DNA from: Brachionus manjavacas
Lineage: Eukaryota; Rotifera; Eurotatoria; Ploima; Brachionidae
Reading direction: 5' to 3'
Length of the DNA stretch: 64,000 nucleotides
Assembly: GCA_019054805.1 (NCBI GenBank)
Contig: JAHQIY010000009.1
Coordinates: 2,232,001 to 2,296,000, forward strand
Positions within the stretch are counted from its first letter, which is position 1, and every line of letters begins with the position of its first letter. This document shows, piece after piece, positions 43,034 through 54,800 of the stretch. The notes under the pieces are model-generated. The model had not been told where the DNA came from. It did no database searches and worked only from the letters and a program-made list of their open reading frames with translations. The position numbers and the translations under genes are program-made.

Positions 43034-43411
43034 GAACATATAAAATATAATAAGCCAAGTGTAGATAGTTTCATTTCAAAAGAGCGTGTCGTCGATGAAG
43101 AGCATATACAAGTAATACCTTCGAAAATTAATCCTAGTGTACTTAGTTGTGCTTTTGTGAATGAAAATAATGAAATATCTTCTTTAGTTTCAAGTTTCTT
43201 CACTAGTGATGCTCTCTTAATGTTGCAAAATACATTATCAGCATTAAGATCACATGGTCAATTAAATTCTTGCAACTCTTGTTCTTTATCTTGCGACTCT
43301 AAGTTTATCGTTTGTAGTTCTTGTAATAATTATTTTCATTTAAAATGTGTTAAAAAAGCTTATGCTCCTAAGATTAAAAAATGGCTTTGTGCTAATTGTA
43401 ACTCTAATTAA
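43034..43411 (+). pseudogene. PHD-finger-like frame, probably from a mobile element
   Basis: An open stretch of about 125 codons ending at 43411. Its end has a Cys/His pattern C-x2-C-x4-C-x6-C-x2-C-x4-H-x2-C and a closing WLCANC, as in PHD fingers. No ATG precedes 43157, so it is a fragment or an exon. PHD fingers occur in ORF1 proteins of some LINEs, and the location among LINE pieces favours that origin; a host gene exon cannot be excluded. Confidence 0.5.
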
Positions 43412-43642
43412 TTAATCTAAATTTGTTAATCTTATTTTTTTTTATTTTTTAATATAACTTGTGTCTAAATAAATAAAAAAATTTCAAATCCACATCCACT
43501 TTTTGTGTGTATCAATTTTTGTTTATTTATCCATAAAATGTGTGAAAATAAACGCTACCAAAAATAAAATTAAAGTTAATAAAATAAGATAAAAAAAAAA
43601 AAAAAGAATTAAAAAAAAGTAAATAAGCTAAATAAATGAAAA

Positions 43643-46508
43643 TTAAGAATATATAAAATTGGAAAAGATTGTTACATATGGCTCATGTTTAAATAGTTCA
43701 AGTTTCAGGAAAAAAGAAGAAATAGTAAGGTAGCAATTACACAATGGAGTTGGGTAGTCAATATATCTTGATTCGAAACCTTCTTTGTATTCCTTCACCA
43801 GTCTTACAACCAATGGAATAGAATGACTCAGTCCTGCCCCAACATATCTCTCACTCAATTCAAAAAGCCGATTCGAGACTGTTAGTAATTTTAGTTTATT
43901 AAAAGCCTCATGATGTACGATGTTGGAGGGAGTATCATATTTTAACTTAAGAATAGATCTGACTGCTGTATTCTGAATTGCTTGTAGTTTTTTGATATTA
44001 TTTTCTGAAAATGAATTCAAGCAAGGAAAAGAATAGTCTAAAATTGATCCGACTAAAGATTTATATAGATTTCCTAGTGTGTTCTGATTAAGACCCCATT
44101 TTTTGTTTGACAATATCTTAATAATATTTAGCCTTTTATTGCAGCGCTCTTTAATTTCATCTACCAGTATATTAAAGTTTAACTTAGAATCAAATTTAAT
44201 ACCAAGAAACTTGATTTCTTTTTGTCTCTCTATTCTGTTTCCATAAATTTTTAAGTTAAGATTATCACTCTCTTTTTTGTACCTAGAAAAGACTAATGAA
44301 CACGACTTTTCAACCGATATCTTCATTTTCCACTTAATAAGCCATTGTTCTAATTCGTTGAGGTATTTATTGATCTTATTTTCTAGGTTCCCTTTTTTGT
44401 TATAACTGAAGAATGTAACTAGATCATCTGCAAAAAGCAGAGAGTATTCATTTTTTGTTTTGTTTCTTTTAGGGATGTCATTAATGTATATACTAAATAA
44501 AAGAGGACTAATTACTGAGCCTTGAGGAACACCTGCAGTTATTTGATATTCTTCGCTCAAATGGTCATTCACATTTACCTTAAATGTCCTAGAGTCTAAA
44601 AAGGATTTTATCCAGTTAGTCAATGAGGTGGATTTATTTTAATCAATTTAAAAAGTAAACCTTCATGCCAAACCCTATCAAAGGCTTTAGAAATATCAAA
44701 AAAAAGGCCGCAAACTCTTTTTTTTCTATTAAATGATTCCACAATTTTTTGAATTAAGAAGAAAAGATTATCTGCTGTTCGCCGGTGTTTCCTAAATCCA
44801 GATTGCTCCAGGATAAGGAGTGAATTTTGCTCTAAAAAATTGTATAATCTTGAATATACTATGCGTTCCAGTAGCTTTCCTAAACAACTCGTTATACTAA
44901 TTGGTCTATAATTTAAAGGATCGTGTAAACTAGAGGCCTTTTTTGAATCATAGTAATGTAAGATGTTTTCCACGCTTTCGGGACTCTACCTTCTCGAAGA
45001 GTTAAATTAAAAAGTTCTATGATTTCTATTAATGAATTTCTAGGTAAGTTTTTTAACATTAAATTATGAATTTGGTCAGGTCCTGATGCCGCTTCTTTTT
45101 TAATCTCTTTAAAGCCATAATTAATTCATTTAAGCATATTGGATCATTAAAATTAGACTGGTTATAATTCCTAAAGAAAACAGAGTTAGAATTTAGAATT
45201 TCGATATCTTTCTCAGTATCAATTAAATCAGAATTAGGACTAAATATTGACGATAAGAGTTCTCCAAAGCATTTTCCCTTTTCTTCATTAGTTTTGAATT
45301 CCCTTTCATTTAAAATCAATTTAGGAATTAAATTTGATCCTTTTTTTGTTCTAAATTTATTTATTTTTTTCAAAAAAGATCTACTTGTCAGTGGGTTTTT
45401 TCCCATCTTCTCAATAAAATCAAACCAATTTTGATTCCAGAATTTTTTTAAAGAGGCCTTTAACTCGAATGTAAGTTGATTAAATTTTTGCTTGAGCTTT
45501 TGACAGCGAGTTTTCTGGTAATTTCTTCTTACTTTCCTACGTTCTTTTATCAAATTAACAATGTTTGGCGGAAGACTCGTTTTGTAGATTTTCTGAGAAA
45601 GATATGGAATGCTTTTATGTGAAGCAGAAATAATTTTTTCTGTTATTTTATCATTTAGTTGATCTATTGTGAGGGAACTTTCAGTGACATTCACTATTTG
45701 AGAATTTAAAATCTCGCTGAATAATTGCCAGTTTGCTTTCTTATAGTTAAGCCTTTTAGCTGCTGATTTATTTTCTAATTGATAGCCCATAGAAATCGAT
45801 GCTTCGATTGGGAAATGGTCACTAGTCATGTCTTGACTATTTAAGACACTAAAGTCGGTAATTTTGTCAATCAATGAAGATGAAACTAAAAAAAGGTCAA
45901 GAATTTCAAAGTAATTCTTATTAAAAATATTGAAAGTAGGATGCTTATCATTGATTACTGAAAAGTCTAGCTCGTTGATTATTCTTTCTAATATTATCCC
46001 GTTTTCATTTTCCCCTACGCAGCCTATTTGCTTTGTTCTAGCGTTTAGATCACCACCTAAAATGTAGTTTCTACATGTTTTATTTACTGTTTTAAAAAAC
46101 TCAAAGTTCAGAAGCACATTAGGTGGATTATAAAGACTAAATACAAACAGTTCATTATTCTTTACTAAGTTCATTTTTATACAAAGGAGTTCGGAATTGA
46201 ATTCCTCGTAAGAAAAATCTTGTATAAATTCGATTCCTTCTTTAATTAAAATAGCTACTCCTCCTCCGTACTTGTTGCGTGGTTTTGTTAAGAACTGATA
46301 GTTTTGAAAATCAAGATAAATATTTGCCTCACTCAAATCTATCTTTAATTCATTGAGCAAAACATTGTCGGGACATTTTTGAGCTAGAAAAATTGTCTAA
46401 GAGATGAACCCTACTAGGTAAATGAAGACAATTCCAGTGTGTAATTACTAACCTTGTTTTATTAAGAGGTTTTGTTCTTAAAGTTGATTTATTTAGCTTC
46501 TTGATCAT
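43643..46508 (-). pseudogene. LINE ORF2: endonuclease and reverse transcriptase, frame-broken
   Basis: The endonuclease part (46360-45400) shows GGDLNARTKQIG and SDHFPIEASI with the catalytic Asp/His positions. The start (VITHWNCLHL) is in another frame upstream of 46390. The RT opens with AASGPDQIHNLM in a shifted frame near 45080, continues as NYRPISITSCLGKLLERIVY and FFDISKAFDRVWHEG (44973-44620), then GVPQGSVISPLLFSIYINDI and the catalytic LLFADDLV in 44623-43643. All core motifs are present, only spread over frames. Its C-terminus matches the LINE fragments at 3187 and 19569. Confidence 0.88.
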
Positions 46509-47710
46509 TCTAAATTTTCTTGACTGGCAGTTTGCTGACCAATTTTGTTAGATGATTGATCTACTTGAATTGAACATTCAGTTGTTGAACTGTTTGATTC
46601 AGACTCGAAGGTACTGTCGCTTTGATTTTCTAATACAACTAATGGTTTCTTTGATTCATTTTCGGTGAGCTCTTTTTCATTTGGATCAGATTCGAGAAAT
46701 CTCTTGATTTGATTTTTTGTTTGGAAAAAAGCTTCAGTCTCATTCTGATCATTTGAGAGGACATTGACAGGTCTCTGACTTATTGGTAGAAGATCGTTTA
46801 AATGGCTTACCAAACTGTCTTCTAACACTGAAGTTTTGAGGTCTTGAGGACTAATTTCTGACATTACGTCATTGAGATTTAATGGCTGATTTCCAGGCGT
46901 TTTTGGCATCAGATTTTCATCATTGTCTTTTAGGTCAGCTTCAATTATTGATTGGGTTTCTTCTTGGTCAATGTAAAGATCATTGTAGTCAATCTTTTTC
47001 CTCTCAAGCGACTTTAGCTTTTCAGCAATGGAGCATTTTTGTGTTAAGTGTCCTTTCTGATGACACTTTTCGCATAGTTTTTCTTTGACAGGGCATTTCG
47101 CTATGTTGTGCCCTTCTTCATCACAAAAATAGCATTTCTGCTTTTGTCCAACAATTGACACAAGACACTTTAAACCATACATTATTGTAGGGCCTGACAA
47201 GCTTCCAATAATGTTCTCAACTTCTTTTGGAAATGATATTCTTACTCTTCTGACACCATTTTTCCTCTCGGGTCTATCTTTATATTTTTCTTCGGTAATG
47301 TGTTCAATATTTAGTCCATCAATTCGAACAGCATTAAAGAAGGTTTCAAGTCTATGATTCTCGAAATCAGAGGGCAAGAAGTGAAATCGAAAAGTACAAT
47401 ACCTTCTGAGATCCGGGACTTTATTTGCATCTTCAAGTCTGAAATTGGTTCCATTAATATTGATTTCACGATCGAAGATTTGGGTAACATTAAAAGCAGC
47501 ATTAAACTCGATTATCCATACTTTGTTTGAAGAAAAATTGTAGACAGATGTGATCGCATCATTTTCCACCTGGTTTAGTACGATATCCAGTGAACCAAAT
47601 AAGACCTTATGGCTAATCGGTTTGTCTAACCTCTTCAGATTTAGCTTGACCGAATTTTTAAATATCCACCGTCGGTTTTGGTTTGTTTTGTTGAGCGACA
47701 TTGCCAACAC
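46505..47710 (-). CDS. LINE ORF1: nucleic-acid-binding protein with two CCHC knuckles
   Basis: An intact 401-codon frame. Two retroviral-type zinc knuckles stand at about residues 200-230: CYFCDEEGHNIAKC and CEKCHQKGHLTQKC (C-x2-C-x4-H-x4-C). The N-terminal part probably holds an RNA-recognition-like fold by analogy with Jockey ORF1 proteins, but that is not readable directly. The C-terminus is acidic and Ser/Asn-rich. In these elements the ORF1 protein coats the element RNA. The ATG at 47710 gives MLAMSLNKTNQ; an internal ATG three codons on is equally possible. Confidence 0.85.
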   Translation of the reverse strand: MLAMSLNKTNQNRRWIFKNSVKLNLKRLDKPISHKVLFGSLDIVLNQVENDAITSVYNFSSNKVWIIEFNAAFNVTQIFDREININGTNFRLEDANKVPDLRRYCTFRFHFLPSDFENHRLETFFNAVRIDGLNIEHITEEKYKDRPERKNGVRRVRISFPKEVENIIGSLSGPTIMYGLKCLVSIVGQKQKCYFCDEEGHNIAKCPVKEKLCEKCHQKGHLTQKCSIAEKLKSLERKKIDYNDLYIDQEETQSIIEADLKDNDENLMPKTPGNQPLNLNDVMSEISPQDLKTSVLEDSLVSHLNDLLPISQRPVNVLSNDQNETEAFFQTKNQIKRFLESDPNEKELTENESKKPLVVLENQSDSTFESESNSSTTECSIQVDQSSNKIGQQTASQENLE

Positions 47711-47737
47711 ACAACTTTCAACGGTTTTTTAACACGT

Positions 47738-48110
47738 GATATCAATTGGTTCAATGTCAATATATTCTGAACAGTTTTTATTAAGTTCAACTACAAAAGG
47801 TGGAAGCTCCCTATCTTTTTCAATTACAAAAACATCTTGAAAACATTTATTTAGTAGATTTGATATCTCTTTCGGTTCTTGTGTTAATTCATTGTTTGAC
47901 TTCTTTAATGCTTTGATTGATTCTCTGATTACTTTTTGATCATTTAGATATTTGTATAATAATTTTAGATTCTTCTTGGCTTTTTCCGCTAAATTTTGTT
48001 CATAAAATACTCTGGCTCTTTTTCTTAAAATTACTTCCGAAGAAACTAATTTACAGATATGTTTGTAATCATTAAGTGATTTTAACTTTTTTTAAGAGTA
48101 TTTTGTGAAA
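47738..48110 (-). mobile_element. LINE fragment: endonuclease-RT linker (CR1-like)
   Basis: The minus strand reads RARVFYEQNLAEKAKKNLKL, then LNDQKVIRESIKALKKSNNE and LLNKCFQDVFVIEKDRELPP, the 'K.FY.Y.N......I..L....G.L.....E....LN..F.SVF' linker typical of CR1/L2-type ORF2. It ends with a stop near 47733, 20-30 bases before the ORF1 start of the Jockey-like element. It is a fragment of a different LINE family. Confidence 0.75.
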
Positions 48111-48185
48111 ATTTAAAATTAAAATTATTTCCGGTTTCTATTAAAAGAAGAAAGAAAAAAATCAAATCATTAAGAAATCAATTAG

Positions 48186-48191
48186 TTTATT
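48186..48191 (-). terminator. Putative poly(A) signal of gene D
   Basis: AATAAA on the minus strand about 60 bases after the gene D stop. Support is positional only. Confidence 0.4.
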
Positions 48192-48247
48192 ATTTAAAAA
48201 AAAAAATTTGTTTGATTTTGATTTTTATGCTAAGAAATAATTCGAAC

Positions 48248-48845
48248 TTATGATTTCTTTTTCATTAAAAAACTTACAATATCTATAGATAAAATGCTTA
48301 AAAAGCTGAGAATGATCACAACCACTGCAATTATCATGCTTGTTCGAATAACAGTCTTGATGGTTTGCAATACAGGCTCAGTTTCTTCACAATGATCTCC
48401 TTTGTAATACTTGAAACATTTGCACTTGGGCTCTTTGTTTTTGTCTTCTTGACAGAATCCATTGCCAGAACAAGTGACATTCTGACACAGATCTATTGCA
48501 TTTTCACAATGAGATCCATAATAATAGGTATTGCACTCACATCTGAATCCTAATTTGTCATTTTTGATAAAAACACAAGTTCCATTATTAAGGCATTGAA
48601 TTTTTTGATCACATGGGTTTATCGTTTTTTCACATGATGAACCATAGTATTCATCTTTACAAATACATTTGTATTTATTGCCTGTAAGGGAACAAAACCC
48701 TTTATTACTACAGTTGACCAAGCAGCCAGAAATATCATATGATATTCCAGTTAATATTTTAGCTAATTCAACTGGATCTCTATCAAAAAATGAGACTTTT
48801 TTCTGCAAGTCTATCGATTCAACTACCAGGCTACAATAACAATTT
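48248..48845 (-). CDS. Gene D last exon: fused WSC10 end, three EGF domains, membrane helix
   Basis: One exon replaces the two last exons of gene B: NCYCSLVVESIDLQKKV (end of WSC10) continues without an intron or Ser/Thr stalk into the segment before the EGF domains. From GCLVNCSNKGFC onward it is nearly identical to genes B and C through the membrane helix. The sequence before and after this identical tract is diverged. Confidence 0.9.
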
Positions 48846-51800
48846 CTATTTTTTTTAAAATATTAATTTCTAAACATTAAAAAAACTTTTAAATTACGAT
48901 TGATCAAATGCAAAAGAAGAATAGCCCTTGTGGTAACAAAAATTAAGGCATGATTCAATTACTTCGAAAGCTTCTGTAATTACGTCATGAAAATAAATCG
49001 CTTCCGTTGTTTCTTTACTGAAACTTATTTCTAATTTTGGCACGTTATTTTTGTCAAAAACTTATTTATATTTTATTATCAAGAACCAAAAATTTTTTAA
49101 TTCAAAATTTACTTTTAGCTTCATAAAGTGCATAAAAATTACCATTACCTGAATGATGTCTGTCAAAAGTTTTATTATTTGAACACTGAGATTCCTCAGG
49201 AATAAGTAATCTATTGACATTACTAATATCTGAATGATTTAAACAAAAACAATTTTCTCCACTTGCTATTATTGTTAAATTGATAAATTGACAATATTTA
49301 AAACAATTAATAATAGAAGAATTAGCAAATATCATAAAATCATCCGATGAATTTAATTCAAAACATCCAAGATATTCAAAATAAATATCGTTAATGTTGA
49401 AGAAAAAACTTTTTTCTTCAAAAATAATAAAATCTTATTTAAAATGTATAAAGCATTTAGGAATTTTACTATTGACATTGTAGATACTGCGCAAAAAATA
49501 TTGTGAACCACCGCATTCATAGCTTTTCCCATCATAGGTGCAATTTTTGTCACATTTGGACAGACTATAATCAAGACCAACAACATTGTAATTAAGTTCA
49601 GAACAAAAAAGATTTCTTGAAAAAAAAATTATATTAATTTAATTTTATTTTTATTATTTTTGAAGGCAATGTGAAAAACGGAACAATCAACAAAACAAAT
49701 TAAAATGAAAAAACTTAATTCCTTGTTTTCTTAAAGACCAAAATTGGTTTTGGAAATTGAAAAAGATAATTTTTTCGTTTATTGTAAAAAAATTCAGAAA
49801 AATTTTCGGCAGAAGATTCATGAAGACTTAGTTCTTCTTCTCAATTGCATGGTAATTTAATTTTTTTAAATATTTTAGTTAAAGCTGAATTTAAAATACA
49901 GTTGAACCCGCGTATAAAGAGCCTTCATGTAACAAAGTCCCCAGTATCATGAATAATCGAGGAAACGATTTCTTATAAAGGTAAAATATTGCTAATATTC
50001 TATGAAATAAAATAAACCTCATCATTACGAAATTCCGATATAATGAAGTAATATAAGAAGCTTTTTAATTCTTTTCCTTGAAAAAAACAAAGCGGATTTG
50101 AAAAAAAATGACACCTTATTAAAAAAATAAAAAGAAAGTAATAATAAAAAAGGATTCTGAACAAAAAATAACTATTTCAAAGCTAGTCAAAGAATTTAAC
50201 GTTAATACTTCAACAATTCCTACTATTTTGTCGTTGAAAGCAAATTTTTTAAAAATTTAAGAAAATAATTAGCCGGTTCAGAAAAAAAAGCGTATATAAT
50301 CACCAAGTAATTAAGAAGATTCAGTGCACTAGCTTAAATCCCACGTAGAATGAAAAAGCAGATTGGGATATAATATACCATTAGATGAAGACATTTTAAA
50401 ATTTGTAAATTATTTTGTGAAAACTTGGCTTAAAGGAAAATATGGATCTGCTTAGAATCACTTTGATAATTCTGGGCCAAGAACAAACAACCATCTTGAA
50501 GGTTAAATTGTCGTTATTACCTTCGAAAAAAACAAATAATGTATTAACTTTTATTAAAATGATAAAAAAAAACAGCTACTTAGGTATAGAATGACTTTTC
50601 GATATTAGAGCGTAATCCAATTGAGCCTCCTGGACAGTTGTCAATAAACAAGAAAAAAGATAAATATTTATTTTATTACAAGAACAAAACAATGAAAATG
50701 TGTTAACTTTTGCAAAGTCTTTGATAAATTGACATCTCAAATCGCAGACCCTTATGGTATTAATACATTGAAATAAAGCGAGGATCATGAGAACGAAGAA
50801 AAGATTAATAAAGTCGGACAAAAACGAAGGAGAAAAATAGTATTTGTATGCCCTTTTGAAAATGAAATTTTTTTAAAAATAAAGTTATTAAGTTTTTTAA
50901 TTTCTGTTTTTGTTCCAAAATTATCAATGCATTTTGAAATTCCTCCCGAAAATAGAAAAAATTATATGATAATTTTTCTGCAAATTAGAAAGATTTAAAA
51001 AATTTGAATATTCTTTAATTTTGCAAAAAACGGCCTTGTCCTGATATGTGAGCTGAGTTCACGGAAATGTGTAAACTTGACTTTCGAAAACTAATTTTGC
51101 AGATAAGAACATTCAAAATTAAAATATTAAAAAGTTAATTTTTGCTAAAAACAATTAATTAACTTAGATGAAAAATAAAGAATTATGCGATTGTCTCGAA
51201 AAATTAGGCATTTTATTATACCTCTGGATCTGGCTTTAGACTTGGAGAAAAAATCTTCTTATGAAAGTGTACCAGTTTCGGATGAATCAAATGCTAAACT
51301 TAATTTTTTTTTTATTGTATTAATAAACTATATTTAATCAACTACCTAAAACTCTCATTATCATATATCTATTTTTTATTCTTATTATTAACTCTTACAA
51401 ACTTTATTCATATTTTTATTTTTATTTTTTGATTTCATTTTACTTAACTTAATTTTTATTTTTTATTTTTATTCTGAAGGAGCTTTAGCTCGGTACAGTT
51501 AACAAATAAATAAATAAAAAATGACTCAATTATTTTAAGATCACAGATATTTTAACAAGTGAACTGAAGATCACATAATTTTTTGATTTCTCTTCAAGTG
51601 AGCTGAGATCTTGAAAACAGAAAAATTTGTCAAGTTCACATATTTTCGTGAACTCAACTCACATGTCAATGAAGAGCCCAGAAAACTTGTCCAGTAGGTG
51701 AAACAGAAGTTTCTTCTCTGTTTTCTCTTTTTTCAAAATTTTAATTTTTCCTATTTTTCATTGAAAACTGTTTGTGAAATTCACAATGTCATTCTTCAGT

Positions 51801-54800
51801 ACTTTTCTGACACTATCGCAATTGGTTTATAAATATCAGCACAATTTTCGCTAGGATGTTTGACATCTATTAAAATGGATGACATGTTCAATTCAGATAT
51901 GTTTACTGTTGTGCATTCAATTTTAGTATAATATCCAACTGAATCTTAATAAATAGAAATCAAAGAAAAAATATAAATTAATTTAAATATATCGTTAATT
52001 TTGTCTTTTAAAATTTTACCAACCTTTGTTGCTATTAAAAATTGTGTAAGGTTTGAAGACCTCACCTCCACAAAATTCAGATTTATTTCCGCTACACAAA
52101 GTTCTACACTGCAAATCAAGTGCTTCATTGTATTTTCCAAATCTATCAGAACAGGAGCATTCATTTCTGTAAAATAATTAAAGAAATATTTATCTTTTGT
52201 ATCAAAGTTAAATTTTGTTGTCACCCCATAAAAGTTGATGAATAATTGAAACCATAAAGATTGCAAAAATCCAAACAAAGACTATTTTGCATTGAGAGTC
52301 GACTTACAAATTTAATTTGATTAAATTCAAATGGTATTCTATCAAAAAAGCATCCAATGTATCCTTTTTCTATCAAAAATTAACTTAAATAGAATTTAAA
52401 ATAAATTTGAATTTAGTCACCTTTTGTGTTTAGTTTTTCAAAGTTGGGCTTAACTAGAAAAAAATTAAAATTAAATCTGATCAATTAAACTGCAGTTAGG
52501 GTTGCTTTTAAGTTAAGACTTAGTTCATTTGATCGCCATGGCATCGGCTTGGAACGAAAAATAATTCAATTTTCCGAGATCATGAACGTTTAGAAAATAT
52601 ACACAGTTTTGACTTCTTATTAAATTTGCTACTAATTTTGTGATCAATTAGATAAAAAATTATTTTTTCATTAGAAAAAAGCTAGTTTTAGTAACTGGAA
52701 CTAATTATTTTTAAACAATCTTATAAAAGCAATTAAATCATGTTTAAAATTTTACATAATTTTGATCAAATAACTGAGAACATGTTTGTTTTCAGATATT
52801 TTGATCACAAAAAGCATATTTATCTTATTTTATAATTAATAAATATTTTACAGAAAAAAATTTAAAGTGCGGAATTGTACTTTTTAAAAAAAATTAAAAA
52901 AAAAGTCGGGAATTTTTTAATTTTTTTTCTTGATTATGATCACATGATCAAAACTTAATAGATTAAAATCTTAATAAAAATGATGAAATAAGCTTTACGA
53001 TTTTTTATATTTTTTATGATTAAGATTTTAATTTCAGGTAAAAAATCAAAAAATTTTCTTCCTAATTAAAAAAAGTACCATAAAAATATTAAACTATACC
53101 ACTAATTTAATAAAACAAGCACAAATTAAATTTTCAATCTCAGATTCAGTTTTTTTTCCACTAATCTAGTTATTTTACCAATAATTTTTATTTTAAACCA
53201 TATTTTGATTACAATAATCATAAATTTAATAAAAAATAATAGAAAAATAAAAATAATTTGCTTTGTTATATAATATTGATTATAAATATGCATATAAATT
53301 TATATATATTTAAATTTTAATTATATGATTCAAACCTTATTAAAAGAAAGCATTTTAGAGGGTCCAACTGACCAAACATTAGACAATATTGATAAAGCTT
53401 TGCTTTTGGTATAATTTATTGGTATATATTACACTTTTTGTGGTTTGGTAATATTGTCGCTCATTAAAAAATTAAAAAAATCATGTTTAAATAAAGTTTA
53501 GTAATTTATTATTAAAAGATTGAAAAAGTCTTTCTTTTTTTAAATCAAAAACTAAAAATTTTGATTTAATTTACACTTGATCATGAACTTCAATTTGCCT
53601 TTTATTTGAGATGTTTTTCTCAACAAAAAAAATTGTGTCTCATCTAAAAGAAAATTTGCCAGTCAATTTTTATGTAAAAAATGTTTTTTCTTATTTCTAA
53701 TAAATAAAAAAAAATTTCTTTTATTAGGTTCCCTTGTTAAATGTTTAAAATTTTCGAAGAAATCCTTCGATGACCAACTTTTCCTTTATTTGATGAAATT
53801 CCACAAATTCGGATTATTTTATATTTCGAATTATGCTAATCCGATCTGAAAAAATACACTATAGTAAGCTATTCGAAATTTTTATTTTTTAGTTTTGGAC
53901 TAATTTAAATTTATTGAAAATATTGAAAATATATATGTCAAAATTGAAAGAATTTAAATTTATCAATTGTGAATATAATAGGATAGACTTACATTTTTCA
54001 AGCTAAATTGACTTTGAATTAAAAAAAAGTATGATAATACCTACCTTCGACCATAGTCATTACATGCAGTGGTGTGCCAATAATGTGAGCCTTAAATCTA
54101 AAACGACCAGTTCTGTTGTAAGTTTTAATATTTTCATTAAAGCATCTGTGTAGATATCAAAGGTTTGACTTGTTTTGTCTCCGAATTCTATCGATACATT
54201 TAAAAAAATGCTCTGCTGATATTTAAAAGAAACGTCAATTGAACAAATTAAATTCTCGAATTGAACTACACTCTTTGGGCAATCAATAATTAGTCTTAAT
54301 TCTTTTAGTTTAATTTTTTTTAATCTGTAAGAGTTTTTTTTAAATTAAATTAAATAAACCTTTTATTTCATAAACTGATCCAGCTGAAAGTCCTCCGCAA
54401 AATTGTGACTGATTACCATTACAAGGAAGAGAACAAAATTCTTCCTCTATTTTATCCTGTGTAATAGTTTCATTAGAGCAATAACAATTTGTTCTATAAA
54501 TTATTATTATTTTTACTCTTTTAAATGCACATAATTAATTTAATTTACTTTTTGGAAGTTGCAGCGTATTTAAATTTGTTATAAACACAAAATTGAATGC
54601 ACAAATGATTGTTTAGAAAACCCAAGGTGATCATTTCACTTTTTTTATCAAATTTAAAACAACCCACATAATTTGCTAAGAAAATAACTTTATTTTTATT
54701 TGAACCTGAATATTTTCCAAAATTAAACTTTATCATTATTTTCTTCTTAAAAGTTACTCTTATGAATTTTAAATTTATTCAAACAGGATGAAAAAAAGTT

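Larger units (their letters stand above)
38749..43633. other. Region upstream of the known gene C exons
   Basis: Should contain the missing first exon of gene C, but no signal-peptide exon like those of A, B or D was found on the minus strand. Recognised pieces: a G+C-rich patch (39138-39200), a MULE-type remnant (39590-39975), an inverted-repeat element (40300-40640), a decayed LINE tail (about 40970), a C12 run (41757-41768), an RT fragment with LINE tail (42482-42760) and a PHD-like frame (43034-43411). The stretch 41300-42470 otherwise shows nothing recognisable. Confidence 0.55.
43500..47710 (-). mobile_element. Nearly full-length Jockey-like LINE
   Basis: Reads, on the minus strand, ORF1 (47710-46505), ORF2 (about 46508-43643) and an A/T-rich 3' UTR to about 43500. 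ORF2 is interrupted by at least three frame changes (near 46390, 45080-45060 and 44640), so the copy cannot make a full enzyme as printed. A CCHC-bearing ORF1 with APE endonuclease and RT but no RNase H fits the Jockey group; clade assignment needs a tree. It lies between genes D and C and may have separated gene C from its first exon. Confidence 0.85.
49616..51802 (-). other. Gene D intron within WSC8, with transposon remnants
   Basis: 2.2 kb. On the plus strand: a Tigger/pogo-like end at about 49900 (CAGTTGAACCCGCGTATAAA), broken transposase frames to about 50560, and a LINE 3' end (51175-51520). The rest is A/T-rich without recognised features. Confidence 0.6.
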
